The notes: a model not told the origin generated them from the letters alone. Shown: positions 43,228 to 52,533, counted from the first letter of the stretch. The stretch is 64,000 nt of DNA from Candidatus Thiodiazotropha sp. (ex Epidulcina cf. delphinae) (GCA_025656455.1 JAHXHS010000002.1:1-64000); one strand, 5' to 3'. Numbers and translations are program-made.

Positions 43228-44031
43228 TTACTTCTTCTCTTTAACAACAACTTTTTTATTCGAATGGCACTTAGTGCAGCTTGACAACGGAAAGGCTACC
43301 TTACCATGGCATACACCGCATCTTTTTCCTAGCAGGTTGTCAGCCATGGACATTTTGTTGGCGCCACTTTGCGGGATGAAAATAGCTGGGTGACAGTTTG
43401 AGCAGTCAAGCCAGCGGGTATGCGCTTTATGTGGAAACACAACATCTGGCATTGAACCCTTTACCTGCATGACAATATTCAAATCCATCACCATGGGTTG
43501 AACACTTGGATCAAGTATATCATGACGAGGCTTTATTTTACCTGCATCGATGGCTTTCACCCAATCGACCTTGTTTCCTGTTTTTGCCTTGGGCAGATCA
43601 CGAAAAGCTTCTGAGGGTTTTTGTAAGTATACTAATAATGGATTATCGGGATCATGGAGATCTCTATTCACCATGGATCTTCGTTCCAAGAGCCGGTTAA
43701 ATCTGTTTGGATTCACATTAGCACTCTTGACTGACGCAACGTTAGTTTGCATTGCTTTCTGTTCTGTAGCTTCGGTTTGAGTCGCTTGCTGCCCCGTAGC
43801 GCTGACTTGGGTCACTTGCTGCGCTGTAGTGTTGGTCTGGGCCGCTTTCTGCTCTATATTCATAGCTTGTTTTACGTCCGATTCCACCTGCTTTGTTTGC
43901 TTGATATCCTGTTTTGTTTCATCACTCTTTCGTTCATCTGTCGTCACTGTGTTAGGTGCTGAGGAACAGGCATAACCGGCTATCATGACACTACAAATGA
44001 ATAGCGCATTCTGTACCATGTATTTTTTCAT
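43228..44031 (-). CDS. Triheme c(7)-type cytochrome with a long linker
   Basis: 267 residues. The N-terminus has a hydrophobic signal with Cys22 (IAGYAC), possibly a lipoprotein anchor. Residues 23-60 are charged and Gln/Lys/Thr-rich; 61-100 are four 10-residue repeats (e.g. QQVTQVSATG, QQATQTEATE). The C-terminus (about 195-267) is a c7-type triheme domain: VVFPHKAHTRWLDCSNCHPAIF is split over 197-218, with heme sites CSNCH (210-214), CGVCH (238-242) and CTKCH (252-256), and likely axial histidines at 201 and 204. The layout suggests a tethered electron carrier reaching across the periplasm. Confidence 0.85.
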   Translation of the reverse strand: MKKYMVQNALFICSVMIAGYACSSAPNTVTTDERKSDETKQDIKQTKQVESDVKQAMNIEQKAAQTNTTAQQVTQVSATGQQATQTEATEQKAMQTNVASVKSANVNPNRFNRLLERRSMVNRDLHDPDNPLLVYLQKPSEAFRDLPKAKTGNKVDWVKAIDAGKIKPRHDILDPSVQPMVMDLNIVMQVKGSMPDVVFPHKAHTRWLDCSNCHPAIFIPQSGANKMSMADNLLGKRCGVCHGKVAFPLSSCTKCHSNKKVVVKEKK

Positions 44032-44049
44032 GCTAACCCCACTTTCCGC

Positions 44050-44442
44050 TCATTGAGTTTTCTGGCTTTTTTTCATATTCTGGATTTTTTCCTGCGTACC
44101 GATATTGCCACGGGTTTTTATCTCTTTTTCACCCGTATGGCATAGATCGCACTGATCAATACCCCAGGCAATATCTCCATTATGACAGCCACCACAAAAC
44201 CGCCCGTTCATAATATCAAGCATTTTTATTTTGTTTTCACCAGCTTTGAAATGCATGCCAAGATCATGATGGCAGACCTTACAGGTGAAGCGAATGCGGT
44301 GAAACCAGTGAGGGAATACGACTGGGTTGATGCCCGCTTCACTCGAGTAATTATTTATTACAACATCACCATATTCAGCACTTGAATAATTGCTGGGGAT
44401 ATACAACAACAATGCAATTATTAAACTACTTATCATCTTCAT
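44050..44442 (-). CDS. Triheme c(7)-type cytochrome, short form
   Basis: 130 residues from ATG 44442, preceded by GGGTGG; the frame itself could begin at TTG 44457. Signal peptide about 1-22. The mature part is almost only the c7-type triheme domain: VVFPHWFHRIRFTCKVCHHD, heme sites CKVCH (54-58), CGGCH (83-87) and CDLCH (98-102). The VFPHWFHR...MLDIMNGRFCGGCHNGDIAW pattern matches the periplasmic triheme domain called nanowire-type in multiheme conduits. First gene of the operon; the long triheme gene starts 18 bases later. Confidence 0.87.
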   Translation of the reverse strand: MKMISSLIIALLLYIPSNYSSAEYGDVVINNYSSEAGINPVVFPHWFHRIRFTCKVCHHDLGMHFKAGENKIKMLDIMNGRFCGGCHNGDIAWGIDQCDLCHTGEKEIKTRGNIGTQEKIQNMKKSQKTQ

Positions 44443-44479
44443 AATAACGCCACCCAATTTATATCGTGTAAATAACGCG

Positions 44480-44924
44480 GAATCGGCTCGCTAGTACTAC
44501 CGTTGGGTTGATGCCGAAAAACACTTGATTCAGTCTTTTCATACCAAAGCATTTCCTTGGTCAGCTTTCGAGCTTAATTCATAATGGGGATTTTGGTCGG
44601 GGCCTGCCCACAACACTCGTAGCCTTGGTCTCTTCTTGTATTGCTTCTGGCACCACACTGTGCTTGTCCTGGAGAATGGTATCCGCTCATGGCTGACAGT
44701 AAAGTGTCCGCCACCGTCAGCCAGAGGTTGATTTGCTCAGGGCTCCAGTCTTCCTGGGTGATGCGACTGCGGGCTTTGAGCCGAGGATGGTTGGTAGCCA
44801 ATTGACGGGCCTGCTTAGGCCGATAGTCTTTCAGGCCGCAGTTATGACGTAATTCATTACTAATAGTGAGGTTATAAATTCCCACTATCTTGGCGACCTC
44901 AATCTGGTTATGGCCTGCTTTCAT
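44480..44924 (-). pseudogene. IS30-family transposase remnant
   Basis: The frame 44924-44574 has the N-terminal helix-turn-helix core (KAGHNQIEVAKIVGIYNLTI, SNELRHNCGLKDYRPKQARQ) and RSRITQEDWSPEQINLWL of IS30-type transposases, then loses homology. A second frame downstream continues with SHERI..., TVWCQKQYKKRPRL, matching the next part, so there is a frameshift, and the DDE catalytic domain is missing. Terminal repeats were not found. Confidence 0.7.
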
Positions 44925-45423
44925 CAGGACGTGTATCCGTCTATGAACTCATTGACGCCTCTCATTCTTTTGCCGGAGCGAAAGGCCAAATTTCCCCTCT
45001 ATTCCGACTCTGCGAACGGCACTAACGAGTTAAATCCGAGTAATATAAAAACGGATGATTGTATAAGAATCACAATCTGTCAACATATTTTATGCGAATA
45101 TTAGTATATTTTATGAAGATTTCCTGAATTTCCGGGCCATCCATTTTGAAAAAAGCTAAGTATCCGCGTTCTTAGAACGCGGAGTTGCCTCAAGCCCTCT
45201 AAACCGAAGCCCTTTGTTTGCTAAACCAGCATAGAAATCATGTATAATATATTGAATTTATGCGCAATATTATTCTTTACATAGTGGAAAAGTGGCTCGT
45301 TCAGGAGGATGAAACATAACCTGTCTGGAGACACGGCAAAACGCTTAAGGTGTCTGCTGCAGTCAGCACATCAGGCGACATTTGAAGACAGCAAGCAAAG
45401 TAATCGAAGAGAATCCCCTACAA
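44925..45423. other. AT-rich gap between the IS30 remnant and the transporter gene
   Basis: About 500 bases with no convincing gene. It holds a perfect 21-base palindrome, TCCGCGTTCT-T-AGAACGCGGA (45163-45183), followed by GTTGCCTCAAG, and a TATAAT hexamer at 45243. A possible ATG frame at 45309 has AGGAGG only one base upstream and runs into the antisense of the next gene; it is not called. Confidence 0.4.
45163..45183. repeat. Perfect 21-bp palindrome, possible IS200/IS605 end hairpin
   Basis: 10-base arms around one central T. IS200/IS605-type elements end in such subterminal hairpins followed by a cleavage tetra- or pentanucleotide, and the TCAAG that follows is compatible. No TnpA or TnpB is present in the window, so this would be a solo or relic end. 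Confidence 0.35.
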
Positions 45424-46692
45424 TCAGGACTCGGCTTGCAGATCGTCGCCGCTCTCTTGGTCGACCGAAACCCGCTGCAAAACCACCTGATGGATGCGCC
45501 GGGACGAGGCATCCTGAACACGCACTATCAAGCCGTCCAGTTCGAACCGTTCATCCTTCACCGGAATGCGTTCGGTGTGCTCCAGCAGCCAGCGGTTGAT
45601 GGTGTCGGTGGGTTTGCCGGGAATATCCATGTCATAGTACTCTTCTACGACACGCAGCTCGGCCGTGCCTTTGACAAGCACCTTACCCTCGCCCAGGACC
45701 ATCAGGTCATTCGGTTTTTCGTCGCTCTCGTCGTAGATCTCGCCCACCAGCTCTTCCAGCATATCCTCCAGCGAAACCACGCCGACCATCGCGCCATGTT
45801 CATCGACCACCACAGCGAGATGAATACTCTTTGTCTTCAAGGTGCGTATCAACTCGTCAATGGTTGTATTCGACGGGGTATAGAGCGGCTCATGCCCCAA
45901 ATCCGAGATCGGCACATCCAGTTCGCCGGCGGCGATATTGCGGATCAGGTCGCGCAGGATCACCAGACTGACGATCTCATCCGGGTCCTCTTTGTAAAGG
46001 GGAATGCGTGAATAGCCCGCCTTGAGAATCTCCGGCAGGACATCCCGCAACATTCGGCGGCCATCCAGACGTAATACCTGCCTCCTAGGGGTCATCACGT
46101 CCTCGGCCTTCAGGTCATTGAAATTGAAGATGCGCTCGATCATTTCCCGCTCGCCGGTATCAATCACACCTTCTTCTTCGCCATGTTCGATTAGCGTGAT
46201 GACCTCTGATTCCGTCACCAACGGATCATCCATTGCATTGGTCGAGGATTGCACCCAGTTGGTGAACTGCAGGAACAGCCACACCAGAGGATAGATCAGG
46301 CGCATGAAGCCGAAGATGACAGGCGAGATAAACAGCGAGATCCGTTCCGAAAAACGGGTGGCGAGACTCTTGGGGGTGATCTCTCCGAATACCAGGATCA
46401 GGATGGTCAAGACACCGACGGCAATTCCCGGCCCGCTGTCACCGAAATAGTCGGTTGCGATAACCGTCGCCATCGCAGAGGCGGCGATATTGACCACATT
46501 GTTGCCGATCAGAATGGTAATCAGCATCCGACTGGGGTCTTTCTTTAGCAGATAGAGGGCATGGGAGCCTCGCCGGCCTTCCTTGTACAACGACTCGGCG
46601 CGAGCCATTGATAGGGTTACCAGAGCTGTCTCTGAACCGGAAAAAACGCCGGACAGCACCAGAAGCACTGCCAAAATCAGGTAACTTTCCAC
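45424..46692 (-). CDS. CNNM/CorC (HlyC)-family transporter
   Basis: 422 residues: an N-terminal DUF21 (CNNM) membrane domain (about 1-180; GVFSGSETALVTLSMARAES, ILIGNNVVNIAASAMATVIA), a CBS pair (about 200-325; VMTPRRQVLRLDG, HLAVVVDEHGAMVGVVSLED) and a C-terminal CorC_HlyC domain (about 335-415). Family members are divalent cation (magnesium, cobalt) efflux or resistance proteins; the old hemolysin label is not supported by function. Monocistronic, read toward the cytochrome island. Confidence 0.92.
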   Translation of the reverse strand: MESYLILAVLLVLSGVFSGSETALVTLSMARAESLYKEGRRGSHALYLLKKDPSRMLITILIGNNVVNIAASAMATVIATDYFGDSGPGIAVGVLTILILVFGEITPKSLATRFSERISLFISPVIFGFMRLIYPLVWLFLQFTNWVQSSTNAMDDPLVTESEVITLIEHGEEEGVIDTGEREMIERIFNFNDLKAEDVMTPRRQVLRLDGRRMLRDVLPEILKAGYSRIPLYKEDPDEIVSLVILRDLIRNIAAGELDVPISDLGHEPLYTPSNTTIDELIRTLKTKSIHLAVVVDEHGAMVGVVSLEDMLEELVGEIYDESDEKPNDLMVLGEGKVLVKGTAELRVVEEYYDMDIPGKPTDTINRWLLEHTERIPVKDERFELDGLIVRVQDASSRRIHQVVLQRVSVDQESGDDLQAES

Positions 46693-47051
46693 GAAGTGTC
46701 TTTAATGATCTCGCCAAATATGGCCCAATTACGAATTATCACTGCTAAGACATTGAATCACAAGCAGTCCACCCATTTTATTTTTTAAACATCCCAATTT
46801 TCGTTTACATTTTGGCACACGGAATACCCGAATACCTCCTGTCTGGTATATTTCCTTTATATTACACATAATAATAGCCGATAATTAATGTAGTCTGTTA
46901 GACAAAAAATTTCTATCCCCATACGATTGATCTCATGGCCTGAGGGGAACCCTTGACCACCGACATCGCGTGGCGAATAAGGAAAGCCTCTAATGAGAGA
47001 GGTGCCCGAAGAATCAATCACAATCCCGGTGAGAAACCGGCTCTGATTCCC
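46693..47051. other. Gap upstream of the repeat element with hairpins
   Basis: No gene seen. It contains the likely promoter of the minus-strand transporter gene. Further right are two adjacent small hairpins, CCTCT/AGAGG (46987-47002) and a GAATCA/TGATTC stem (47011-47016 with 47044-47049) enclosing CCGGT/ACCGG. The pattern suggests a structured RNA or leader, but it matches no class recognised here. Confidence 0.3.
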
Positions 47052-47257
47052 TAGTACTCCTTCAACATGATAATGATGGGTTCAGCACTCCTGTGGTGTT
47101 TCGCGGCAAGGCGCAGTGCGCAGGCAGGAGTGGCACATGGATGTGCCGTTTACGGACCAAAGGATGGAATGGCCTGAGTCCTTTACAAGAGGCGCAACGC
47201 GGTCATGGACGCTGACAGACCAACTGAACCCATCATTATCATGTTGAAGGAGTACTA
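47052..47257. mobile_element. 206-bp MITE-like element with perfect 34-bp terminal inverted repeats
   Basis: Left end 47052-47085 and right end 47224-47257 are exact inverted copies over 34 bases, beginning TAGTACTCC. The interior includes 47148-47170, almost identical to 26266-26288. Related ends are at 6213 and 18053. No coding capacity, so transposition in trans is the likely origin. Confidence 0.8.
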
Positions 47258-47402
47258 AACGACCTATTCCGATCCTCCCCGGCTATATTCACTTGCTCCA
47301 AGTATAGCCTTTCGCGGATGGAGCTGAATTTTTTCAACGCTCACCGGCAGAATTGGGGTGGTTTACATCAATCCCAATTAGATGTCATATTGCCACTATT
47401 TA

Positions 47403-47537
47403 GTGCCTGTCCAGAAACAAGACAATTTCTCTCGCAAAGATGCAAAGATCGCCAAGAAAAAATAAATACAATAAAAACAATATGTTATAACTTTGCGATC
47501 TTGGCGTCTTAGCGAGAGTTTTCTTTCCAGACGAACG
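47403..47537. repeat. 135-bp palindromic repeat, copy 1
   Basis: Nearly the same as 52588-52736. A long stem forms between tctctcgcaaagatgcaaag (near 47428) and the reverse complement of ctttgcgatcttggcgtctt (near 47492). It lies in the phoB leader, 33 bases before the gene, and so may affect phoB transcription or mRNA folding. Confidence 0.7.
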
Positions 47538-47569
47538 CTATCTTAGGTGTAGAACCGATACACAATCCG

Positions 47570-48280
47570 ATGCATAGGATATTGATCATTGAGGATGAAC
47601 CCGAAATCCGGGAGATGCTGCGCTTCATATTGGAGCCTAAGGGTTTCCACATCAGTGAGGCCGACAATGCCCAGGATGCCCGCAGGCTTCTGTCCCGGCA
47701 GACCTATGATCTGATACTGATGGACTGGATGCTGCCCGGTCGATCAGGACTCGAATTGACACGTGAACTGAAACGAAAAACCTCGTTGAATTCACCGCCC
47801 ATTATCATGTTGACGGCCAAGGCGGCTGAGTCGGACAAGGTCATGGGGCTCGACAGTGGCGCGGATGATTACATCACCAAACCCTTCTCACCACGAGAGA
47901 TGCTGGCGCGGATCAAGGCCGTAATCCGCCGAAGCGCTGGAGATAACCTTGAAACCGCTGTCGAATTTGCCGGATTGGGCATAGATCCGGCGGATCATAC
48001 CGCCAACATCAACGGCGCCCCGCTTCACATCTCGCCGGCAGAATATCGTTTGCTGCATTTTTTCATGACTCACCCTAACCGCGCCTATACCAGATCGCAA
48101 ATCCTCGATCATGTATGGGGGGATGAAGTCTATGTGGATGAGCGAACCGTGGATGTGCATATCCGGCGCCTCAGGAAACTACTGACCCCATCCGGACACG
48201 CCCCGTCCATCCAAACGGTGAGAGGCGTAGGTTATCGCTTCACCCCCTCGCCACTGAATCATGAAAAGTCATCTCCATGA
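47570..48280 (+). CDS. phoB: Phosphate regulon response regulator PhoB
   Basis: 236 residues: REC domain (about 1-120; IEDEPEIREMLRFIL, phospho-Asp in ILMDWMLPGRSG, TKPFSPREM) and a C-terminal OmpR-type winged helix (about 130-230; LHISPAEYRLLHFFMTHPNR, YVDERTVDVHIRRLRKLL, and the wing IQTVRGVGYRF). PhoB assignment rests on sequence and on the phoR partner, whose start overlaps by 4 bases. No pst or phoU genes are in the window. A palindromic repeat occupies the leader. Confidence 0.94.
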   Translation: MHRILIIEDEPEIREMLRFILEPKGFHISEADNAQDARRLLSRQTYDLILMDWMLPGRSGLELTRELKRKTSLNSPPIIMLTAKAAESDKVMGLDSGADDYITKPFSPREMLARIKAVIRRSAGDNLETAVEFAGLGIDPADHTANINGAPLHISPAEYRLLHFFMTHPNRAYTRSQILDHVWGDEVYVDERTVDVHIRRLRKLLTPSGHAPSIQTVRGVGYRFTPSPLNHEKSSP

Positions 48281-49578
48281 GACAGTATCTCAAAATAGAA
48301 ATCAGCCAACTGCTGGGCAGTTTGCTGATATTCATCACAATCGGTTACCTGCTCCAGCAGATAACCGCATCGATACTGCTTGCCGCTGCGGCCTATCTGG
48401 CCAAACACGGCTATTATCTGATCAGGCTCGCCTACCTGATCAACAGCGGGACCCAAATCAACCCACCCTATCCAGCGGATATCTGGGGACTGATCTATAA
48501 AGAACTTTCGCGATACCGATCTCGCAGTCGAAAGCGTAAACGCACCCTCAGCCGCTTCGCCTCACGCTTCAGAAAAGTCACCAGCTCGATCCCTGACGGT
48601 TTGATACTGCTAAACAAGTCAGGCTGTATCGAATGGGCAAATCCGGCAGCCAACCAACTCCTGAGCATCAGTTGGCCACGGGATGAAAGCATCCCTCTCA
48701 TCGATCGGGTCAAGCAGGAGAGGCTTGCTGACTATCTAAAGACACCAGACTATTCCAAGCCTCTCGAATTTCCCTCTCCAGCAAACAAGGCCATTATCGT
48801 CTCGCTACGGGTAACGCCATTTGGCGGTAAAAAAGCGCAGCGTCTGGTGGTCGTTCGCAATATCACTGAAGTCTATAAACTGAATCAGACCAGGCGTGAC
48901 TTCGTATCGAATGTCTCCCATGAGTTGCGCACGCCGCTTACCGTAATCTCGGGATTTCTGGAAAACCTTAACGATAACGAAAAACTACCCTTCCAAGAAC
49001 GCCCCTTCACCTTGATGCATCAGCAAGCTGAACGGATGAACTCAATCATCAATGATCTGCTCACCTTGTCACGGCTGGAAATGGGTGAGGCGCCGTCAGC
49101 CGAAAAGCCGGTTGCGATACCTGACATGCTACGCAGGATCGTGGAGCAGGCGCGATTACTCGGTGATCAGAAAGGCGGATATGAAATTGAACTACTACTG
49201 GATGAAAAGCTATGGTTGCTAGGAGAAGAGAGCGAATTATTGAGCGCCTTTTCCAATCTGATATTCAATGCCGTCATCCACACCCCGCCGCAAACAGCGA
49301 TACGGGTAAGCTGGAGACGTGAAGATGCGAGGGCCTGCCTGACCGTCTCGGATAGCGGACCAGGGATAGAGCTGCGGCACATTCCCAGATTGACGGAGAG
49401 GTTCTATCGCGTGGACAAGGCCCGCTCTCGCCAATCGGGTGGCACAGGCCTGGGACTGGCCATCGTTAAACATATCATAGGCCGACACGACGGCGAGCTG
49501 AGAATATCGAGTCAGTTGGAAGTAGGCAGCCGGTTCGTCTGCTGCTTTCCAGAAGGGTTGGCATTGCAAAAAAAGTAA
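48277..49578 (+). CDS. phoR: Phosphate regulon sensor histidine kinase PhoR
   Basis: 433 residues: an N-terminal membrane segment (about 10-45; ISQLLGSLLIFITIGYLLQQ), a PAS-like region (about 100-200), the HisKA motif DFVSNVSHELRTPLTVISGF with the phosphorylated His, and an HATPase domain ending GGTGLGLAIVKHIIG. As in PhoR, no large periplasmic domain is present, consistent with sensing through the Pst system rather than directly. Coupled to phoB by ATGA. Confidence 0.94.
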   Translation: MRQYLKIEISQLLGSLLIFITIGYLLQQITASILLAAAAYLAKHGYYLIRLAYLINSGTQINPPYPADIWGLIYKELSRYRSRSRKRKRTLSRFASRFRKVTSSIPDGLILLNKSGCIEWANPAANQLLSISWPRDESIPLIDRVKQERLADYLKTPDYSKPLEFPSPANKAIIVSLRVTPFGGKKAQRLVVVRNITEVYKLNQTRRDFVSNVSHELRTPLTVISGFLENLNDNEKLPFQERPFTLMHQQAERMNSIINDLLTLSRLEMGEAPSAEKPVAIPDMLRRIVEQARLLGDQKGGYEIELLLDEKLWLLGEESELLSAFSNLIFNAVIHTPPQTAIRVSWRREDARACLTVSDSGPGIELRHIPRLTERFYRVDKARSRQSGGTGLGLAIVKHIIGRHDGELRISSQLEVGSRFVCCFPEGLALQKK

Positions 49579-49633
49579 GCTGCTAATAGACGCGAATCGT
49601 TGAATACGACACTACACTACTGACTGCCGTATC

Positions 49634-49945
49634 CTAATCTTCGTCGTTGTTTATGACCGCGTAAACATGCTGATTGACCCGATCTCTCAACTCTTTTCCA
49701 GGTTTGAAATGCGGCACATACTTGCCTGACAGCGCAACGGTTTTACCGGTCTTGGGATTGCGTCCCATTCTTGGCGGCCTGTAATGGAGCGAAAAGCTAC
49801 CGAAACCGCGGATCTCGATCCTCTCTCCGGATGCCAGTGATTGGCTCATGTGTTCGATCATGCACTTCACCGCCAACTCGACATCCCGATAGGCAAGATG
49901 GCTCTGCTCCTTGGCAATAATCTCAATCAATTCGGATTTTGTCAT
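49634..49945 (-). CDS. ihfB: Integration host factor subunit beta
   Basis: 103 residues from the ATG at 49943-49945 ([10 protein letters not shown]), preceded by TGGAGAAC; the open frame upstream covers a terminator-like hairpin and is rejected. The HU/IHF fold is evident: [20 protein letters not shown] (arm start), the DNA-inserting loop [12 protein letters not shown] with the conserved proline, and [15 protein letters not shown]. It works as a heterodimer with IhfA to bend DNA. It follows rpsA, the usual arrangement. Confidence 0.95.
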   Translation of the reverse strand: MTKSELIEIIAKEQSHLAYRDVELAVKCMIEHMSQSLASGERIEIRGFGSFSLHYRPPRMGRNPKTGKTVALSGKYVPHFKPGKELRDRVNQHVYAVINNDED

Positions 49946-49975
49946 TCTTGTGAGTTCTCCAATTTGCCGTCTCTT

Positions 49976-50006
49976 AAAGGGGCTGCGCATGATCGCACAG
50001 CCCCTT
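49976..50006 (-). terminator. Hairpin between rpsA and ihfB
   Basis: AAGGGGCTGCGC and GCACAGCCCCTT form a 12-base stem (one mismatch) around a short loop. On the minus strand it follows the rpsA stop by about 40 bases and is followed by only a short TTTAAG tail, so partial termination before ihfB is plausible. Confidence 0.55.
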
Positions 50007-50047
50007 ATTCTCCGGTTTCGGAATCTATCGCTTGCAAACTCAGGGAG

Positions 50048-51724
50048 TTAGTCGCCCTGATTATCCATTTGTTCCTTCAACAGATCACCCAACGTCGGCG
50101 CACTGGTTGCCGCTTCACGGGCATAGCCCTTGATGGCCGCAGCTTCTTCATCGGCATCCTTGGCCTTGATTGAGAGGGTAATGGTGCGATTTTTACGATC
50201 CACCCCGATGAATTTCGCCTCGATTTCATTCCCCTCTTTGAGCACGGTGCGCGCATCCTCCACCCGGTCCCTCGACAGTTCGGAGGCTCGCAGATAACCC
50301 TCGACACCTTCAGCCAGGACAATCACTGCACCCTTGGCATCGACCTCGGCAACCGTTCCCTTGACGAAACTACCCTTCTCATTGGCAGCCACGAATGTCG
50401 AGAACGGATCCTGTGCAAGTTGTTTGATGCCGAGCGAGATACGTTCGCGCTCCGGATCGACGGAGAGCACAACGGTTTCCACTTCATCACCCTTCTTGAA
50501 ATTGCGAATGGCCCCTTCGCCCTCGTCATCCCAAGAGATATCGGAGAGGTGAATCAACCCGTCGATACCACCGTCCAGGCCGATGAAGATACCGAAATCG
50601 GTGATCGACTTGATATTCCCCGAAACGTGGTCGCCCTTTTTATGGGTGGCGGCAAACTCATCCCAGGGATTGGCCTTGCACTGTTTGATGCCGAGCGAGA
50701 CGCGACGACGCTCCTCATCGATATCCAACACCATGACTTCGACCTCGTCGCCGAGGGAGACGATTTTGGAGGGATGAACGTTCTTGTTGGTCCAATCCAT
50801 TTCAGAGACATGGACCAAACCTTCGACACCCTCTTCGATCTCGACGAAACAGCCATAGTCGGCAATGTTGGTGACCTTACCGAACAGGCGTGTACTCTCG
50901 GGATAACGGCGCGCCAGCGCGACCCAGGGATCGTCTCCCATCTGCTTGAGGCCCAGGGAGACGCGATTGCGTTCACGATCGAATTTTAAGATCTTGACAC
51001 TGATCTCATCACCGATCTCGACCACTTCGGAGGGATGTTTGACCCGCTTCCAGGCCATGTCAGTGATATGCAACAGACCATCGATACCGCCGAGATCGAC
51101 GAAAGCGCCATAATCGGTGAGGTTCTTCACCACACCCTTGATCTCCTGACCTTCCTGCAGATTCTCGAGTAATTTATCACGCTCTTCGCTGTACTCCTGT
51201 TCGACCACGGCTCGGCGTGAAACCACAACGTTGTTGCGACGGCGATCGAGCTTGATCACCTTGAATTCCAGATCCTTCCCTTCCAGGTAGGCGGTATCGC
51301 GCACTGGGCGCACATCAACCAGCGATCCCGGCAGGAAGGCGCGGATATCGTTGAGCTCGACGGTAAAGCCGCCTTTGACTTTACCGTTGATGCGGCCGAT
51401 CACGGTCTCTTCAGCCTCATGCGCCTTCTCAAGCACTTTCCAGGCCTGATCACGCTTGGCCTTTTCGCGGGAGAGCCGGGTTGCGCCAAAGCCGTCCTCG
51501 ACGGCATCCAGGGCAACTTCGACCTGATCGCCGATCTCGACTTCGATTTCGCCGTCGTGATTAAGGAACTGTGAACGGGGAATAACGCCTTCGGATTTCA
51601 GGCCGGCGTTGACGATGACGGCTTCGGAGGTGATGTCCAGGACAGTGCCGATGATAATGGCGCCGCTGCGAAGCTGGGTGCTGGAGAGGCTCTCCTCGAA
51701 TAATTCTGCAAAACTTTCGGTCAT
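50048..51724 (-). CDS. rpsA: 30S ribosomal protein S1
   Basis: 558 residues from the ATG at 51722-51724 ([13 protein letters not shown]); 36 more codons are open upstream but lie in the leader. Six S1/OB repeats are visible; for example [60 protein letters not shown] and [20 protein letters not shown]. It delivers mRNA to the 30S subunit. The leader to cmk (134 bases) contains GC-rich palindromic stretches consistent with the autoregulation known for S1, though no specific element can be defined here. Confidence 0.97.
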   Translation of the reverse strand: MTESFAELFEESLSSTQLRSGAIIIGTVLDITSEAVIVNAGLKSEGVIPRSQFLNHDGEIEVEIGDQVEVALDAVEDGFGATRLSREKAKRDQAWKVLEKAHEAEETVIGRINGKVKGGFTVELNDIRAFLPGSLVDVRPVRDTAYLEGKDLEFKVIKLDRRRNNVVVSRRAVVEQEYSEERDKLLENLQEGQEIKGVVKNLTDYGAFVDLGGIDGLLHITDMAWKRVKHPSEVVEIGDEISVKILKFDRERNRVSLGLKQMGDDPWVALARRYPESTRLFGKVTNIADYGCFVEIEEGVEGLVHVSEMDWTNKNVHPSKIVSLGDEVEVMVLDIDEERRRVSLGIKQCKANPWDEFAATHKKGDHVSGNIKSITDFGIFIGLDGGIDGLIHLSDISWDDEGEGAIRNFKKGDEVETVVLSVDPERERISLGIKQLAQDPFSTFVAANEKGSFVKGTVAEVDAKGAVIVLAEGVEGYLRASELSRDRVEDARTVLKEGNEIEAKFIGVDRKNRTITLSIKAKDADEEAAAIKGYAREAATSAPTLGDLLKEQMDNQGD

Positions 51725-51858
51725 GGGTTTGGGTTTCCTGCAACACCAGGGTTGCACAGGCGAAACCGGATTCCAGGGAATCTGATCCGCCAAATTGTCT
51801 AGAGTTAATGCCAAAGCCGGCTTGCCGGCCACCAGTCTTAACTGTCGAGAAAGGTAGA

Positions 51859-52533
51859 CTATCCCAGAAGATCCGGTAAGGTTTGATACACCTTCTGCAT
51901 GACCTTTTGGAAGACTTCGTCGATAGTCAGCGACGTCGAATCCAACTGCAGCGCCGATGCCGACGCCTTGAGCGGCGCCACTGAACGGTTACTGTCGCGT
52001 TCATCGCGTTCTCTGATCTCTTCAGTAAGACGGGCGAGATTAACACCCAATCCCTTTCCTTTCAACTGTTTATAGCGTCTTAACGCCCTCTCCTCAGCAC
52101 TTGCCGTGAGAAAGATCTTGACCTCGGCAGCCGGGAAAACCACCGTTCCCATATCCCGCCCATCGGCCACCAACCCAGGTGGTTCGGCATACCCCCGCTG
52201 CCAATCCAGCAGCGCCCGCCGGACATCGGGGATCGCTGCCACTTTTGACGCCGCATTTCCGACCGTTTCCGTGCGGATGGCATCCGAGACATCCTCTCCG
52301 TCCAACAAAGTGCTGCCTTGGCTGAACGATAACGGCATTTTTTTTGCCATATCGACAACTTTACCAACATGGTCGGAGCTTATGCCTGCACGTTCCACCA
52401 TCAATCCAAGCACGCGATAGATCGCGCCACTATCGAGAAAGCGCCAACCCAGGGTCTGCGCAACCCGAAGCGCCAGGGTTCCCTTACCGGAACCCGAGGG
52501 TCCATCGATGGTAACCACCCGAATTTTATCCAC
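51859..52533 (-). CDS. cmk: Cytidylate kinase
   Basis: Converts CMP and dCMP to diphosphates; 224 residues. P-loop [17 protein letters not shown], then [37 protein letters not shown] and [20 protein letters not shown] are the standard motifs. The GTG start (52531-52533) is built from the end of a CTAG repeat, which also provides the GAGGG seven bases upstream that probably serves as RBS. Lies between aroA and rpsA, as in the gammaproteobacterial supraoperon. Confidence 0.94.
   Translation of the reverse strand: MDKIRVVTIDGPSGSGKGTLALRVAQTLGWRFLDSGAIYRVLGLMVERAGISSDHVGKVVDMAKKMPLSFSQGSTLLDGEDVSDAIRTETVGNAASKVAAIPDVRRALLDWQRGYAEPPGLVADGRDMGTVVFPAAEVKIFLTASAEERALRRYKQLKGKGLGVNLARLTEEIRERDERDSNRSVAPLKASASALQLDSTSLTIDEVFQKVMQKVYQTLPDLLG

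Noticed and set aside
45309-45599. 97-residue plus-strand ORF with AGGAGG upstream
   Set aside because: The RBS is one base from the ATG, too close, and most of the frame is antisense to the transporter gene; no family recognised.
51725-51832. 36-codon N-terminal extension of rpsA
   Set aside because: The canonical [13 protein letters not shown] start is internal; the upstream part is a leader.
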